Positions 35,217-47,059 of a stretch of DNA of 64,000 bases are shown one piece after another. The DNA lies in assembly GCA_947044365.1 (NCBI GenBank), contig OX345636.1:55593746-55657745 (forward strand), read 5' to 3'. Each line of letters starts with the position of its first letter. The first letter of the stretch is position 1. The position numbers and the translations under genes were made by a program. The stretch comes from Petrosia ficiformis (Eukaryota; Porifera; Demospongiae; Haplosclerida; Petrosiidae). A model generated the notes under the pieces. That model was given only the letters and a program-made list of their open reading frames with translations. It searched no databases and was not told the origin of the DNA.

Positions 35217-35476
35217 TAGTGATGCACTGATATGAGATTTTACCGCTATTCTGATAAACCGATAATTACTTTAGGTATGTACCGATAACCGATACTGATC
35301 CGATATTATATCTACCTTCCGGTTTCTTATTCATGAAAGCAATTAATGATGCTAGAAATGACAATACTGGTACACTTTTTATGTTACATCTTTCAGAAAT
35401 AACTGATACCGATAACAAAAATAATTACCGATTATGATTGATACCGATTACCGATTTGATTATCAATGCATCACTA
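35217..35476. mobile_element. 260-bp hAT-type MITE with perfect 8-bp target duplication GTTTGGGA
   Basis: Left end TAGTGATGCACTGATA, right end (reverse complement) TAGTGATGCATTGATA. GTTTGGGA occurs at 35209-35216 and 35477-35484. The interior is made of many ACCGATA/TATCGGT-like motifs. No coding capacity. Confidence 0.9.
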
Positions 35477-35689
35477 GTTTGGGATAGATAGAAGGTGATA
35501 TATATTATACATGTATGTATATTTGCCTCTATGTACATGTACATGTGTGTTGTTAATCTTGTAAATTGATCTTTTTCAGATATTTCTTTCTCTTGTGTTG
35601 TGTTCAAATGTTCAGTATTAACATTAAAAGATGAAATAATGACTGATAGTAAACTTGTAAGTTTTATTTCATTATGAAATCATAAACTT

Positions 35690-35895
35690 CAATATAAATG
35701 GCATCAAGTGTGTGAGTATGCATGTGTGTGTCTATATGTCTGTGTGTGTGATTATGCATGTGTATGTCTATATCTAGGACTGTGTGTGTGTCTATTTCTG
35801 TGTGTGTTAGTATGTATGTGTGTGTGTGTCTATGTCTGAGTGTATGTGTGTGTGTGTGTGTGTGTCTATGTCTGTACATGTGCATGTATTTGGAT
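35690..35895. repeat. (TG)n-rich microsatellite
   Basis: GTGTGTGT with TCTATGTC interruptions; the His-Thr frame on the minus strand is an artefact. Confidence 0.9.
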
Positions 35896-36070
35896 ATGAA
35901 TACCACATGTTCTATAATATTATAATGATAGCTTAATCATGACTTGGATTGGTATCATTATCAGTACATGTCTCAACACTTTATCATTTATCACAATTAT
36001 GGTAAATGTTATTAGTAAATCACTATTTGTCAACCACATTTCCCTATGACCTACCTGTGGTATGACATAC

Positions 36071-36350
36071 CAGGCCCGTAGGCAGGGGGGGTGCAGGGGT
36101 GTGCATGAGCACCCCCTTTCAAACATAAGTTCTATAAATAAGGAGCCATAACACCTTCACTAGAGCATTCTTTGTGGTTTGTATGTTGTATTGTTATTAA
36201 TTTAAGATCATAAATCTTTTATTTAACATAGTGCCCACGGAGTATACATTCAGCTTCCACGCGTGCATCCTCCCCCTCATCATAGCCTTGGTACCCAATT
36301 TAGCACCCCAATTTAGCACCCCCCTTTTCAGAAGTCTGGCTACAGGCCTG
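36071..36350. mobile_element. 280-bp hAT-like MITE, ends CAGGCCYGTAGSCAG
   Basis: Left CAGGCCCGTAGGCAG and right (reverse complement) CAGGCCTGTAGCCAG form 13/15 inverted repeats, followed by G-rich/C-rich inner arms (GAGCACCCCC / AGCACCCCCC). Flanking 8-mers do not match cleanly, so the target duplication is unproven. Confidence 0.7.
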
Positions 36351-36534
36351 CATATTAGTGTCATAGTGTGGTGTTTAGAGTTATTAATGGGTTATACAAA
36401 TCAATGCAAGATATAAATATTAAAATTTATTGTTATCGTTTTACATGTGCATCTAATTTCCCACTATCATCACTGTATTCATGATTAATGGATATTGAAA
36501 TGCTGATAAAGGGAGTTCAAATCGCATCTTACAG

Positions 36535-36700
36535 TGGCTGAAGTTTCCAAAGGTAGAATCAGAGTTCATCCTTCATCATTGTATTCTGATATAGTAGATA
36601 ATGAATTTTGGTGATGAGAAAGTTACCAGTATAGAATTATTAATGACTGAACCTCCTGATGATATCGGATATTACCATTGTTTTACAAAATAGACTTTAT
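36535..36700 (+). pseudogene. Immunoglobulin-like domain remnant
   Basis: VAEVSKGRIRVHPSSLYSDI continues, after a one-base frame change at about 36612, as GDEKVTSIELLMTEPPDDIG and YYHCF. The D-x-G-x-Y-x-C signature near the end of an Ig fold is clear. The frame change and absence of partner exons mark it as debris. Confidence 0.45.
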
Positions 36701-36944
36701 TATTTTAATTTATAATTATTAATTCAGTTTATGTTATTTTTATAATTATATTATTATTATGCAAGTAGGTTGGAGAGGCACAGTGACACTGATAGGAAGA
36801 GGAGGATTAATAATCCTGCTATATAGCGCAATTAAAAATAATTAGTCTCGTTACATTTTTGCTCGCGATCGATCGCGTTGCCAGCCCCTCCCACTCAAAC
36901 GGAGTGGTATCACGTACATGTTATATACAATAACTTCTTCAGAA

Positions 36945-37150
36945 CAGTTCAAGAAGACAGTTACTCTCCACCTTCCCCGTGCTGCTGTTATCTAGAGAGT
37001 GGAAGAAGCTACTGATTTCAAATTTTGTTCTCCTGATAGCTCCAGTGGTCCACCATATGAATTTGAAGAGATGAATGGCGGTTCTTTTACCCTGCTTACT
37101 ACCTATTGATTTACAGCATTTTTCAAGTATTGTGGTTGTGGAAACAAGTA
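36945..37150 (+). pseudogene. ZU5 domain remnant
   Basis: Frames with stops read FKKTVTLHLPRAAV, then SPDSSSGPPYEFEEMNGGSF followed by TLLTTY-stop. This matches the second half of ZU5 domains; the kelch gene has PPYTFQYIEGGKFYTDSQYG at the same place. It lies 4.7 kb upstream of paralogue 3, on the same strand, and may be its lost ZU5 exon or an independent fragment. Confidence 0.5.
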
Positions 37151-37589
37151 AAAGTGTTAATCAACTATTTCTATCTCACATGTTTTACAAGTCTAATTTA
37201 GCTAAAATGAATTTACAACTTGATAACAAAGAACGATCCCCATTTTTGTAAAGGTTAGTCATTTATATCGTATTCAACCCTAGATCTCATTGAAGCAGAC
37301 ATTTCAGATTGTGAAAAAAATTAGCCAATGAACATTCTGTTTACTTGAATAAAAATTTGATTAAGTGCTATTTAGATGTGAATGCATTAATAGCTAAAAT
37401 TGTGAAGTCATGTTTACAGAAGTACTAGTAGACATGCAGTATCAGTTGTTATTGTAGACACATGTTTATGACATAGTATTTGATCTTTGGCGAGCGTAAG
37501 CGTGTTAAGTGGTGTTTGTCTGTTTGTCACACATACCATATATTATTATTTTATTTACGTATACCGTACATATTCAATAAACAATAAAC

Positions 37590-37845
37590 ACGACAGAGAG
37601 AATTAGCAAGAGCTAATAGGAGGACTATGGAGAGTCCAGATCAACACTAAGCATGGCTGGGAAGTGATCATATAAGATCTAGGAGCGGAAGAACATTAGA
37701 GACCCCAGATGATCGAGAAGCTGACAAAATGAGAGCAAGTAGAGTAGAGACTCCAGTGCATCGAAAGACAAGACTGGAAGCAGAGAAAAGTAGATTTAGA
37801 AGAAAGGACGTACATGAAGAAAGTGGAGAGAACAAAAATATAATA
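37590..37845 (+). pseudogene. STPR-like arginine-rich repeat remnant
   Basis: Frame RSRSGRTLETPDDREADKMR / ASRVETPVHRKTRLEAEKSR / FRRK shows a period close to 23 residues (R..R..ETP..R...L.A...R), typical of STPR repeats. Upstream units (RANRRTMESPDQH) are interrupted by stops. A further unit lies at about 48240-48325. Confidence 0.5.
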
Positions 37846-37999
37846 TTTATTATTAACATGAATAAAAAGAGGCATCATAATGATAATAACTAGGTGAATG
37901 CAAGGCGAGCGTAAGCTTATAACCTAATTTGTCTAAGGATCTTCAGCTTGTGTTGATATTCTCTGCTTGTTATCATGCATAATTATAGTACAGAATATG

Positions 38000-40900
38000 G
38001 CACAATATGCTTATACCAAATTAAAGTGCATGATGTAGGAATGCAGGCTCACAACCGATACATATCTGTCATGACAAGTACAGTGATTTCTTACCAATTA
38101 TAATTATAAAGTATGAGATTTTAGCTAATGTCCACTTCTGGATTGCCACTACTGTCGTTGCATTAATGCAAGGTAGTAACAGCAATAATCCAGTGATGAG
38201 ACCATTATATAAAGCACATTCATGCATTAAGATGGGTCTCTGCACATGTAAAAATGCACCCCCTTGAAATATTGAATAAATTGCTAGATTGATCATGAGC
38301 ACATCTTAGCACTTTTAAATATACTGAAAAGTAGTGTAGCATAGTTTTAGTCTCATGTAGCCATACCCAATCTGCTTTGTAGTAGGCGTTTATAATCTAC
38401 GTTGTGGAATTATAAATTCATAGCTGCACTACACGTTCAGAGACCAATTCTGTTGGATCTAGAAAGGTTTTGCTTGCATATCTGGAATGATTTGTATCAT
38501 CAAAGGTTGTCTCAAAAGGTGTCATGCATGGTGTGTTCAGAGAGAGAGAGCACCTTGGAGCATAAAAAAGTGTACAAAGCCATTGTCCCTCCTACACTGT
38601 TTTCTCACAAGTGAAAGCAGAGTTGGACCTATCTTCAAGAAGCATTAAAAATTGATGAATTCCAAACCCAATCATCAACACCTATATATAATGTATTTTA
38701 GTTTGTTATAATCATGTTATTTCAATTGCTCGGAATATTCCATGGAGAGTTTACTGTCTGGAATCCCAAGGATATTACTTGAGAATGGTACCATCTAATA
38801 GGAGAATGGAGGACCAGAATAAGCAAAATGAGATGTAACATCATAGCCATAATGCATCCCATCACTAGACTATAATGTTGGTTGTTCTTCATATAGGAAG
38901 TCACGAAATTATGTTACATTTATATAGTCTCATATGGTATAAGAATTATGTTGGTGTACTGACATTGTTAGGGATGTTTTTGTTCTTACTCAAGCATGAA
39001 ATTATTGTATTCTGTGGTTTGTATAACTATTTCGAATGTGTAATATAGCTACTATACTATCCTTATATGAAGTGATGACCATAATGTTGGTCCCATTCAT
39101 TGGATAACAGAGAAGCAAAACAATGCATTTCCTGGATGCCCCTGTGGTTTGGAAACAATGTAGCCTACAACACCAATTGGATCTTAGAATAGGGTGTGTA
39201 CATCAGTGAGAATCCTAAAGAAGCTCAATTATAGTAAACTTTAATTGACCACAAGGAAATTATGTGAAGCCAAACATGCCAGAGACAATGAGGAATCCAA
39301 TAACTAATTTTTGGTCACAAATTATGTTTTCTATGATTTCAATGCTGCATCGAGTTTCAGTCTTGTGATTGGCACCTGCTTTTAGGAGACAAAGAGAATT
39401 TCATAATGGCTTTAATTTAATTACAGGCAATCCTTCAAGTTAGTCTAAATTTGCTTTCATCTCAGTTGTGGTTGTCACTTTAAGTAAATTATACACTGAT
39501 GTAGATATAATATTATATATATATATATATATATAATATATATATAATTATATATATATATATAATATATATATTTATTATAATATGTGACTGTAGGTAA
39601 GAACAGATTCACACCTCAGAAAGGTTATATGCAATATAAAATTAGATATATAAGCAGGACGGATCTACAGTGGCCAAGCGAGAATTTTGATGCACACATT
39701 TCACAGATATAATATACGTACTGCTTTCTACTATCTTTTTTGTAATAAGTTGTTAAAAGTCAACATACTTGTTGGCAGTACACTCATGATAAAGCTTAAA
39801 TGGACTAATGGGAGAGAATTTACATAGATAAACTTCATATGCGATACTCAGTACAATTGTACTAGTTTTATTTTCACGCCACATGTTTATAATTCCTACA
39901 ATCCCAGTACTAGTTTGTTATACTGACTCCAATGGTACAAGTCTGAGACCTTTAGACTTGCCCAATGTTGCTGTGATGCAATATTATCATTGTCCATGTT
40001 ACAAATAATATAATAATTTAATTAAGTGTCCGCTTTGCCAAGAATTCCAGATTGATTTTATTTGGCACCAAACCAAATTTGTTTGTGCCTGTGCTGAACC
40101 TTAGCTTCGCCACTGGAAAGCAGAAACAAACAGTGTTTGCATAATTGTCCTCACTATACAGCTTACAGAGTGAAGTGATTGTTGTTTGCTACTTTCTGAG
40201 GTAACAACGTTTAGTGGATAAGCAAGATGCTAATCTTAAGTGTGAATTTCATGGAGGTAGTGAACTGTTTTGTTCTCTGAAGTGAATTAGTTCTCTTCTT
40301 TATCTGCTGGAGTAACGATAAGTAATTTTGTACAGACTCTTGATTACAGAAGTAGAGTTATATACACCGAAAAAGAATATAATTACATTACAGGGCATTT
40401 GATAATGTCAAGGTATTTTGCCAAAACCCTTTCTCTACCACACAATATATATATCAAAAAAACATAATTATAATATATAGGTATCACTGTAAGTAATTTA
40501 AATTGTATTCTTTGCAGCAGAGGAATCAACTTTTACTAACAGCATAACTCAGGTGTAACAATATATCTTGGGGCAGCAGTCATCACCATCTAGTATCTTC
40601 TGCGGGATTTTACCTTGCTCTAAAGCAGATTTGCTCTCTCCATTCCATTCTTGAACTGGCATAGCAACAGCCTGATGGACTGTGAAGGTACAGACAGTGA
40701 TGAAAACAAAAAAAACTTCATCGTGGATAATATCTTGTAATGCTCTCCTCTAGTATAATTATCTATAACATTTTATTTTCTGCTGCATAGCTATTAAATA
40801 TATAGATTGGTATTTAATTAATTTTGTTCCAACAAAAGAATGAAGAGCAGGTGTTGGTATGCAATCATCACAGGTGTGGTAAGTATAATTATGCTCTAAC

Positions 40901-41440
40901 ACCTCTAAGAGTAAATCAGATACAGAAACTTATCCAAAAAGTATCATCCATACACTTATTTGTGAGTATAATTATATTGATTATTATGTCATACTTTGAT
41001 GTGACCTGTAATGACTCCATGATTCCATTGGCTAGATAGAACAATTTCATGGATAGTACGACCTTCTGTAGTGCAATGGTTTTGTGTTATGTAGAGTGGT
41101 TTCTAACCCATTATTTTTCCCCATACCATAGAAACTCTGTTAGTAATAATATTATAGCTGTAGGTTCATTTTTGGTATTTTTTGCAACTTCATGAAATCA
41201 CAGGGATACATGTAAATAAAGTCACTGTGATACAACTGATTTGTACAGCACTGATGGTTCCTTTGATGTACTTGCTCAACATCAGTATACAAATTAGTAA
41301 TTTTACTTAATGAAATGCAATACATTATAGGGACAAGCCTGAGAAAGTTTTGTGAAATTACAATAACATTCCCTCTCCAGCTAAAAATCTATAAATCAGA
41401 TATACACTGCCTAGAGTTGTTATAACTATTACACTAGTGA
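38000..41440. other. No gene recognised
   Basis: AT-rich with a (TA)n block at about 39510-39575. Short frames (38402-38614 and its surroundings) share ACATG/ACACGTTCAGAGACC inverted motifs at about 38228-38250 and 38420-38445, suggesting a small inverted-repeat element. No reliable coding. Confidence 0.35.
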
Positions 41441-41453
41441 AGTGTATTATATT

Positions 41454-41782
41454 TAGTGATGTGTGATACGTATTGAAATATCTTCAATATCAGTGATACA
41501 ATATTTGCTTTAACATGTATTGATACACTGGAGTGGGCACTTTAGCAAAACTCATTTGTCTAATTTTATACCTAAAAACAATTATAACAAACTAGTGTGC
41601 ATAACTTTGATTCATTTATTTTACCACTTTCTTGACGAATACAACCAAAGAGGACATTAATTTATATTTAATGAAAATGAGCATATCAATTATTTTTCAA
41701 ATATCATGATACTGTATCGTGTTGTGATATTTTTTGGGGGGCAATACACAATATTATTATTTAGTTCTATCGCACATCACTA
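41454..41782. mobile_element. 329-bp hAT-type MITE, ends TAGTGATGTGYGATA
   Basis: Left TAGTGATGTGTGATA and right (reverse complement) TAGTGATGTGCGATA. Flanking octamers ATTATATT (41446-41453) and ATCATATT (41783-41790) match at 7 of 8. A truncated relative lies at 17485-17719. It sits about 15 bp upstream of the first recognisable exon of paralogue 3. Confidence 0.85.
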
Positions 41783-41796
41783 ATCATATTCTATAG

Positions 41797-43651
41797 TACA
41801 AGTTCCTGGTGATTCTGGTATACCTGATAATATACGTATATACTGGTGAAGTATATTATGAGACAATAGGAAGTAACAAATGGATAATGAGATTCAGTAT
41901 TATTCAAAATATTGAAGTATTCTTACAAGTGAGTTAAGTTATAATAATATAATTATTAATGTACTCTAATATCTTATTATTAGTATATGAAAGATAATCA
42001 TCCTAATGCTATTAAAGATGAGATGATTAGGTTTTCATTCCTGGATCCAGTAAATGAATATATTGACTATTAGTATGGAACAAGTAGTTTGTAGAGGATG
42101 GAGTATTGAACCTCACAAGGAACCACTCGTAGTAAGCTAATATAATTATAATATTAATCATTTAATTGAAATCATAATAATAATTATATATAATTATATA
42201 ATTACGGTACTGTTGTTTAGCTAAGGAAGAGAGATGCTGATTTATTTAGATCAAACGATGTTGATCTTCCCATTCCCCCATCTTGTCTTGTCACTGTATG
42301 GGCTAAACTATCATGTGATCCTGAAGAACGTTTAAGACATCCAGTAATACTAACTGGAATAGATTCTGATACAAGAAAAATATATATCAGTAGATACCTC
42401 GAAACAAAGGAAACTACTAACACTACAGGACAAGGTATAGTATATACATTTGTAATTATAATTATGCATAAAACATTGATTGATTCTAGATCTTCAATTA
42501 GAAACTAATAGTCATACAAGAATTTCACAAGATAGTATTGTATCACCTATCAGTTCATCTCATACAGGTTAGAATTAATTATACATGTGACATAGTTTAA
42601 ATGAGCTTGAATGACTAGTTAATTAAACCCTGGAGCTGTCAACAAAAGTAATTATATTGTGCATACATATTTCACCTTCATCACCACATGCTTTATAGAG
42701 AGTGTGTTTGGCCATTACTGACATCAGAAGGTTACCATGGTGAATAACTTCAGGAAACCACGAATGACACATGTTAAATAAGAGACAGTTCAGCCTCATG
42801 TTATGCCCATGGTAACCTTTTGATGCTAATAAGTATTAGTTTGAAGGTAGATAGTGTATTGTTAAAATTATTTTAATAACTTTCAATCAATGAATTGTAG
42901 TAGTAAAGGAAACAGCAAATCTAAGAAGTTATTTGATGAATAGCTCACGTGTCATTGTGCAATACTGAATTAATTTTTCTATTTATATTAAGACACATGA
43001 CTATTATTCTACAAGAACCCTAGTTATTCAAATCCTAAAAATGTATGTCATACATAATAGGTTATAGTAATTTTGTCGAAGTAAAGTTATTTTAATCACA
43101 ACTTTATTCTTAGCTTACAAAATAATTGTAATATACCAAAATGAATAATTTCTAAATACACTCACTACATACCAAAAAAGGAAAGTACAAGTAATGAATA
43201 TTAATTTTGAATCACATTAGTCAAACACTCAATACATAATTATAGGTATAGTTTGTACCATACCATTGATATGAGGGGTCCTTTAAAATGCATGTTCTTG
43301 GGTATTTATTTTTATTATACTTTTCATTTAGTATCATTGACATCACAGAAGGTCAAAGACATTCTTCGTATATCCACTCCTGAAATGTCCAGACTGTTAT
43401 CTTCGTCTGATAATAGAATATCTCTTGCTATGGAACTGTATGGATCATCTCTGATCACAGATAATGCTTATTATCAGGCTATTGATGATTCTGCCGTTAC
43501 TAACATACTAAAAGGAGCTAGATTGATGAAAGAGATTACTGCATCTGTTGCTGTTAGTCCAGATAAACTGAGACAATTAATTGAAGTAATGAAGAGAGTG
43601 GAAATCTTCCAAGGGATTAGCAAAACGTGGGAGAGAGACATACAACAATAA
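41797..43651 (+). pseudogene. Paralogue 3 of the kelch/ZU5 gene with an alternative death-fold-like C-terminus
   Basis: Exons 41797-41928, 41984-42131, 42221-42434, 42490-42567, 43332-43651. The first four match paralogue 2 block for block (YYETIGSNKWIMRFSIIQNI; FSFLDPVNEYID; ADLFRSNDVDLPIPPSC; RYLETKE; HTRISQDSIVSPISSSHTG). Frame is broken by one base in the first exon near 41842 and again near 42070 (IDY then SMEQVVCRGWSIEP), so it is probably a pseudogene upstream. The last exon is intact but unrelated to the helical domain of the other loci. It reads SLTSQKVKDILRISTPEMSR ... AMELYGSSLITDNAYYQAID ... KLRQLIEVMKRVEIF ... TWERDIQQ-stop, a pattern like CARD/DED-type helical bundles (family call is inference). 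The phase-1 join to it is kept. Confidence 0.7.
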
Positions 43652-43804
43652 CATATTAGTAATACTTGTTTAGTGAAAATACTATATTAGCTATATATCA
43701 ATAATAATAAAATAATTTTCTTACTAGCAATCCCTAAAATTTTACAATATATTCATGGCATAATTTCACTGGTGGTTACATGAAGGATCATACTATTATT
43801 TCTT

Positions 43805-43925
43805 AGACTCATGTATGGAATATTGCACAAAATTCTTCAATGCTTTGTACGAAATACGTGGTCCATACATAGATGTAGCTATATAACAAGATCAAGAAAT
43901 CCACAATTACTATATAGGAGTTCAG
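43805..43925 (+). pseudogene. Debris of the ancestral C-terminal exon
   Basis: YCTKFFNALYEIRGPYIDVA, then a stop, then IHNYYIGVQLF. This is the degraded equivalent of YCVKFFNAFYEIGGQFVDAA ... SGVQLNI at the end of the kelch gene. It lies 150 bp after the stop of paralogue 3. Confidence 0.7.
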
Positions 43926-44196
43926 CTGTTCGTGTGATTATGTGTGGGTGATGATTCCACATACCATATATATATACACACATACGCTTGGGAATGAGGC
44001 TGTATTGTAAAACCCATATGCATCATTGCCATCGTCATGTACCTTTAGAGTTGAAACAAGAGAAGAGCAGTAAGTCAGTGTGTCTGTACAGGTTAATTTA
44101 GTTCATAAATATTAGGTTATTGATATTCAAAAGATTATTACACAGTGTTTACTATCTATCCATTCATTTCTTTATCAGTTAGTGAAGATACCTAAT

Positions 44197-46216
44197 AGAG
44201 CGGCTCATGACGTCACAAAATATTGTCACGCCCACTTCCGTGTGGAAAAAACGGTGCTAAAAGTATTAACATGGAACAGTTGTCTGACTTCTACTACAAG
44301 CTAGAACCCAAGATTAAAGCACGGTATCTAGAGAAGATCACTCACATCAGGAAGGAGGATCCTTATGTACTGAAAAGGAGTGACTTTTGCCAGGATGCAT
44401 CTCTTTTGCCTGCGCTCAGGTAGGTTCTAGTACGGGACTACATGCAGTGCAGGACTTGATTGTGATAAATTTAGGGGCTAATGTTACATTTGTTATGAAA
44501 GCTGAATGCATCATTAACTTTTACTTAACTTCTTGTATTTTTGTTTTAGCTACCCAGATATTGTTGTCTACTTGTTGCACACAACAAGTTTTGTCACTCT
44601 GAATGAAGTGAAGAATTATAAAAGTCTGCAGAGCTTCAAGTATTTTACAAGTGGATGGGTGCTCGATGTGGAGTGGAAGAAGTATCAGGAAGAGGATCTT
44701 GTTCTCATTCTTGGGAAAGTAAGACACAGCTATGCAGCTAGCAAGGTCCCCTCCGTCAATGGGTACTAGTTGGTTCCAATGGAACAGTTTTGGTCGCACA
44801 CTGCACCTGTATGGCAGGGTTAGCTGAGACCTGTTCTCATTTGGGTGCAGTACTGCACTGGGTGGAAACAGCTGTTCTAGTTCCTAATGAAACACCGTGT
44901 ACCTCAAAAGAAAACAAGTGGTTAATGCCAACACCAGTCAAGGATATCCCATACTTGGAACTCTACTTCACTACTCCTAAACATCAAAGCACAAAACTTA
45001 CATGTATAACCAATACTACTGGAAATACTCCAACACATAACAAAGTCAAGATTGTACCCCCATCCCACACTGTGAAACAAGAATTTTTCCGCAAAATCGC
45101 ACAAGAACAGAAAAGAAGGCCCATTATCCTTTCCATGATTCAACCTTACAACAACAACTTCATCCTTTCCAGTGATCACCTCCCCAAGTTGCTTCAAGAT
45201 CTCTACCAGCCATCATACTTAGAAAGTGACTACACTGAGCTGTTGAAGCTTGCAGAGAGTTACCTTGATGATGTGGTCACTCCAGCTATGATTGACCACC
45301 TTGCTCAACTGACGTGCAAACAATCAAACTCAAGAGAATGGTTCAAACACAGAGCAGGACAAATCACTGCCTCACGTTTTAGACAGGTACTCCATACTCA
45401 TTGCCATGAACCATCACTTTCATTACTGAAAAGCATCTGTTACCCTGAAATCCATCGGTTTAGCACCAAAGCTACTACATGGGGTTGTGAACATGAAAAG
45501 GATGCTCTCTCAGCCTATAAAGCCAAGATGTCAGCTTCCCATGAAGACCTTAACGTGTTTTTATGTCAGTGCCGACCACCCATTTTTGTGTGCATCACGA
45601 GATGCCCTGACAGAGTGCAAGCGTTGTGGCCGAGGAGTCGTTGAAGTGAAATGTCCACTGTTTGGTCAGGAAAGCTCATTTGCAAAAGCAGCTAGAGGAA
45701 ATAGGAGTTTCTGTCTTCAGGAGTGTAATGATGGCAAGTTTAAACTCAAGCGTCAACATGATCACTACTACCAGTGCCAACTCCAGATATTTGTGACTGG
45801 CCATAGCTTTCGTGACTTTGTAGTCTGGACAGAGAAGGAACTACATATCAAGTGTTTGACACTGGATGAAACTCTCATCTCGTCAGCACTTCCAACAGCA
45901 AAGAAATTTTTCAAGTTCTGCATTTTACCTGAACTTCTTGGGAAGTGGTACTCACACCAACATCCAACCACAGGAAACAATGACCCACTAGAATGTGAAG
46001 AAGATGACGGAACATGGTGCCACTGTAAAGAAAGGAAGGGTGGTGACATGGTTGGATTGGTTAGTCTCCTTACCATCTCTAACCGTACAGCCAATAGCAC
46101 AGCAAGAGCGGACCATAGTAACTCAGTTTAAACTAACACTCAACACTCTGTTCGTGGACTTTTTGCCCTGCGGAAGTGATTTCCGGAAGTTACGTGACGT
46201 CACCTGCAGCCACTCT
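44197..46216. mobile_element. 2.02-kb DNA transposon with AT target duplication (ISL2EU-like)
   Basis: Left end AGAGCGGCTCATGACGTCAC and right end (reverse complement) AGAGTGGCTGCAGGTGACGT share AGAGYGGCT and an inner TGACGTCAC. AT lies directly outside both ends (44195-44196, 46217-46218). The element carries only the YqaJ-type gene. ISL2EU (IS4EU) elements are, as I recall, described as encoding a transposase plus a YqaJ nuclease with 2-bp duplications; the superfamily call rests on that and is tentative. Confidence 0.65.
44271..46131 (+). pseudogene. SWIM zinc finger + YqaJ-type nuclease, two frameshifts
   Basis: ATG at 44271 (MEQLSDFYYKLEPKIKARYL). Intron 44420-44549; the splice makes SYPDIVVYLLH. 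Then SGWVLDVEWKKYQEEDLVLI. Frame moves by one base near 44758 into GSNGTVLVAHCTCMAGLAET; the CxC...CxH pattern C-T-C-M-A-G-L-A-E-T-C-S-H is a SWIM finger. About residue 300 the YqaJ nuclease starts (NSREWFKHRAGQITASRF; WGCEHEKDALSAY). A second shift near 45555 leads to SADHPFLCASRDALTECK, GVVEVKCP and HDHYYQCQLQIFVTG. The E-V-K and Q-x-Q elements of the PD-(D/E)XK core survive, but the usual G-A-S-P-D reads C-A-S-R-D. The C-terminus (CHCKERKGGDMVG) resembles a truncated PHD-like tail. Inactive copy. Confidence 0.8.
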
Positions 46217-46659
46217 ATCACCAGAAGATTATACAATGTTTATATTTTCTGAATCATACTAATTCTTTGAATATGAGCATTTGAAGCTAGATTCTTGCTA
46301 TGACTACATTAACATAGTGAATAGAGATCGTTTGGAATTTGTAATCTCAGGAACTAACACAAAGATGGTAAGTTATGCATACCGTTAGCAAGACAACAGT
46401 CAATCTGTCTGTCTTTTCTATTCATCTCTGTATTTAGTAATTGTTAATCTAATCATGCATTTGTTCACTCATTCATTCAAATATTCATCTATTTATTCAT
46501 CAATATGCATTCATACGTATGTTTTAGGGCTATGAAAAAGGTTCGAAAATTCTGAGCATTTGTAGCTAAATTTGTACATTTGAAGCCTCACTGTCTTGCC
46601 CACTATAATTTTTGCACATGCGCACATATATAATGTAAACGTGTGTTCCAGAAAAGTAG

Positions 46660-47050
46660 AGTCTGTGTTGCTAATAACAAGTCTTATGTGTACATTTACT
46701 GGTATCAAGTGGTATATGTGCATGTACTAATTTCAAGATATATATGTACATGTACTAATATCAAGTGGTGCATATATATATATGTAGTAGTATCAAGTCG
46801 TACATGTACATGTACTAATATCAAGTGGTATATGTATATGTACTAATATCAAGTGGTACATGTACATGTACTAATGTCAAAGTATATATGTATATGTACT
46901 AATAATATTCATGTGGTATATATACATGCACTAATATCAAGTGGTACATATATATGTAGTAGTATCAAGAGGTACATGTACATGTACATGTTCTAATGTC
47001 AAGAGGTACATGTACATGTACTAATATATATTGGTACATGTTTGTGTACT
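46660..47050. repeat. Minisatellite, about 26-27 bp unit GTACTAATATCAAGTGGTAC + ATGTACAT
   Basis: A dozen or so variants of the unit. The spacer part is built on TACATGTA. Confidence 0.85.
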
Positions 47051-47059
47051 AATGTGGTA

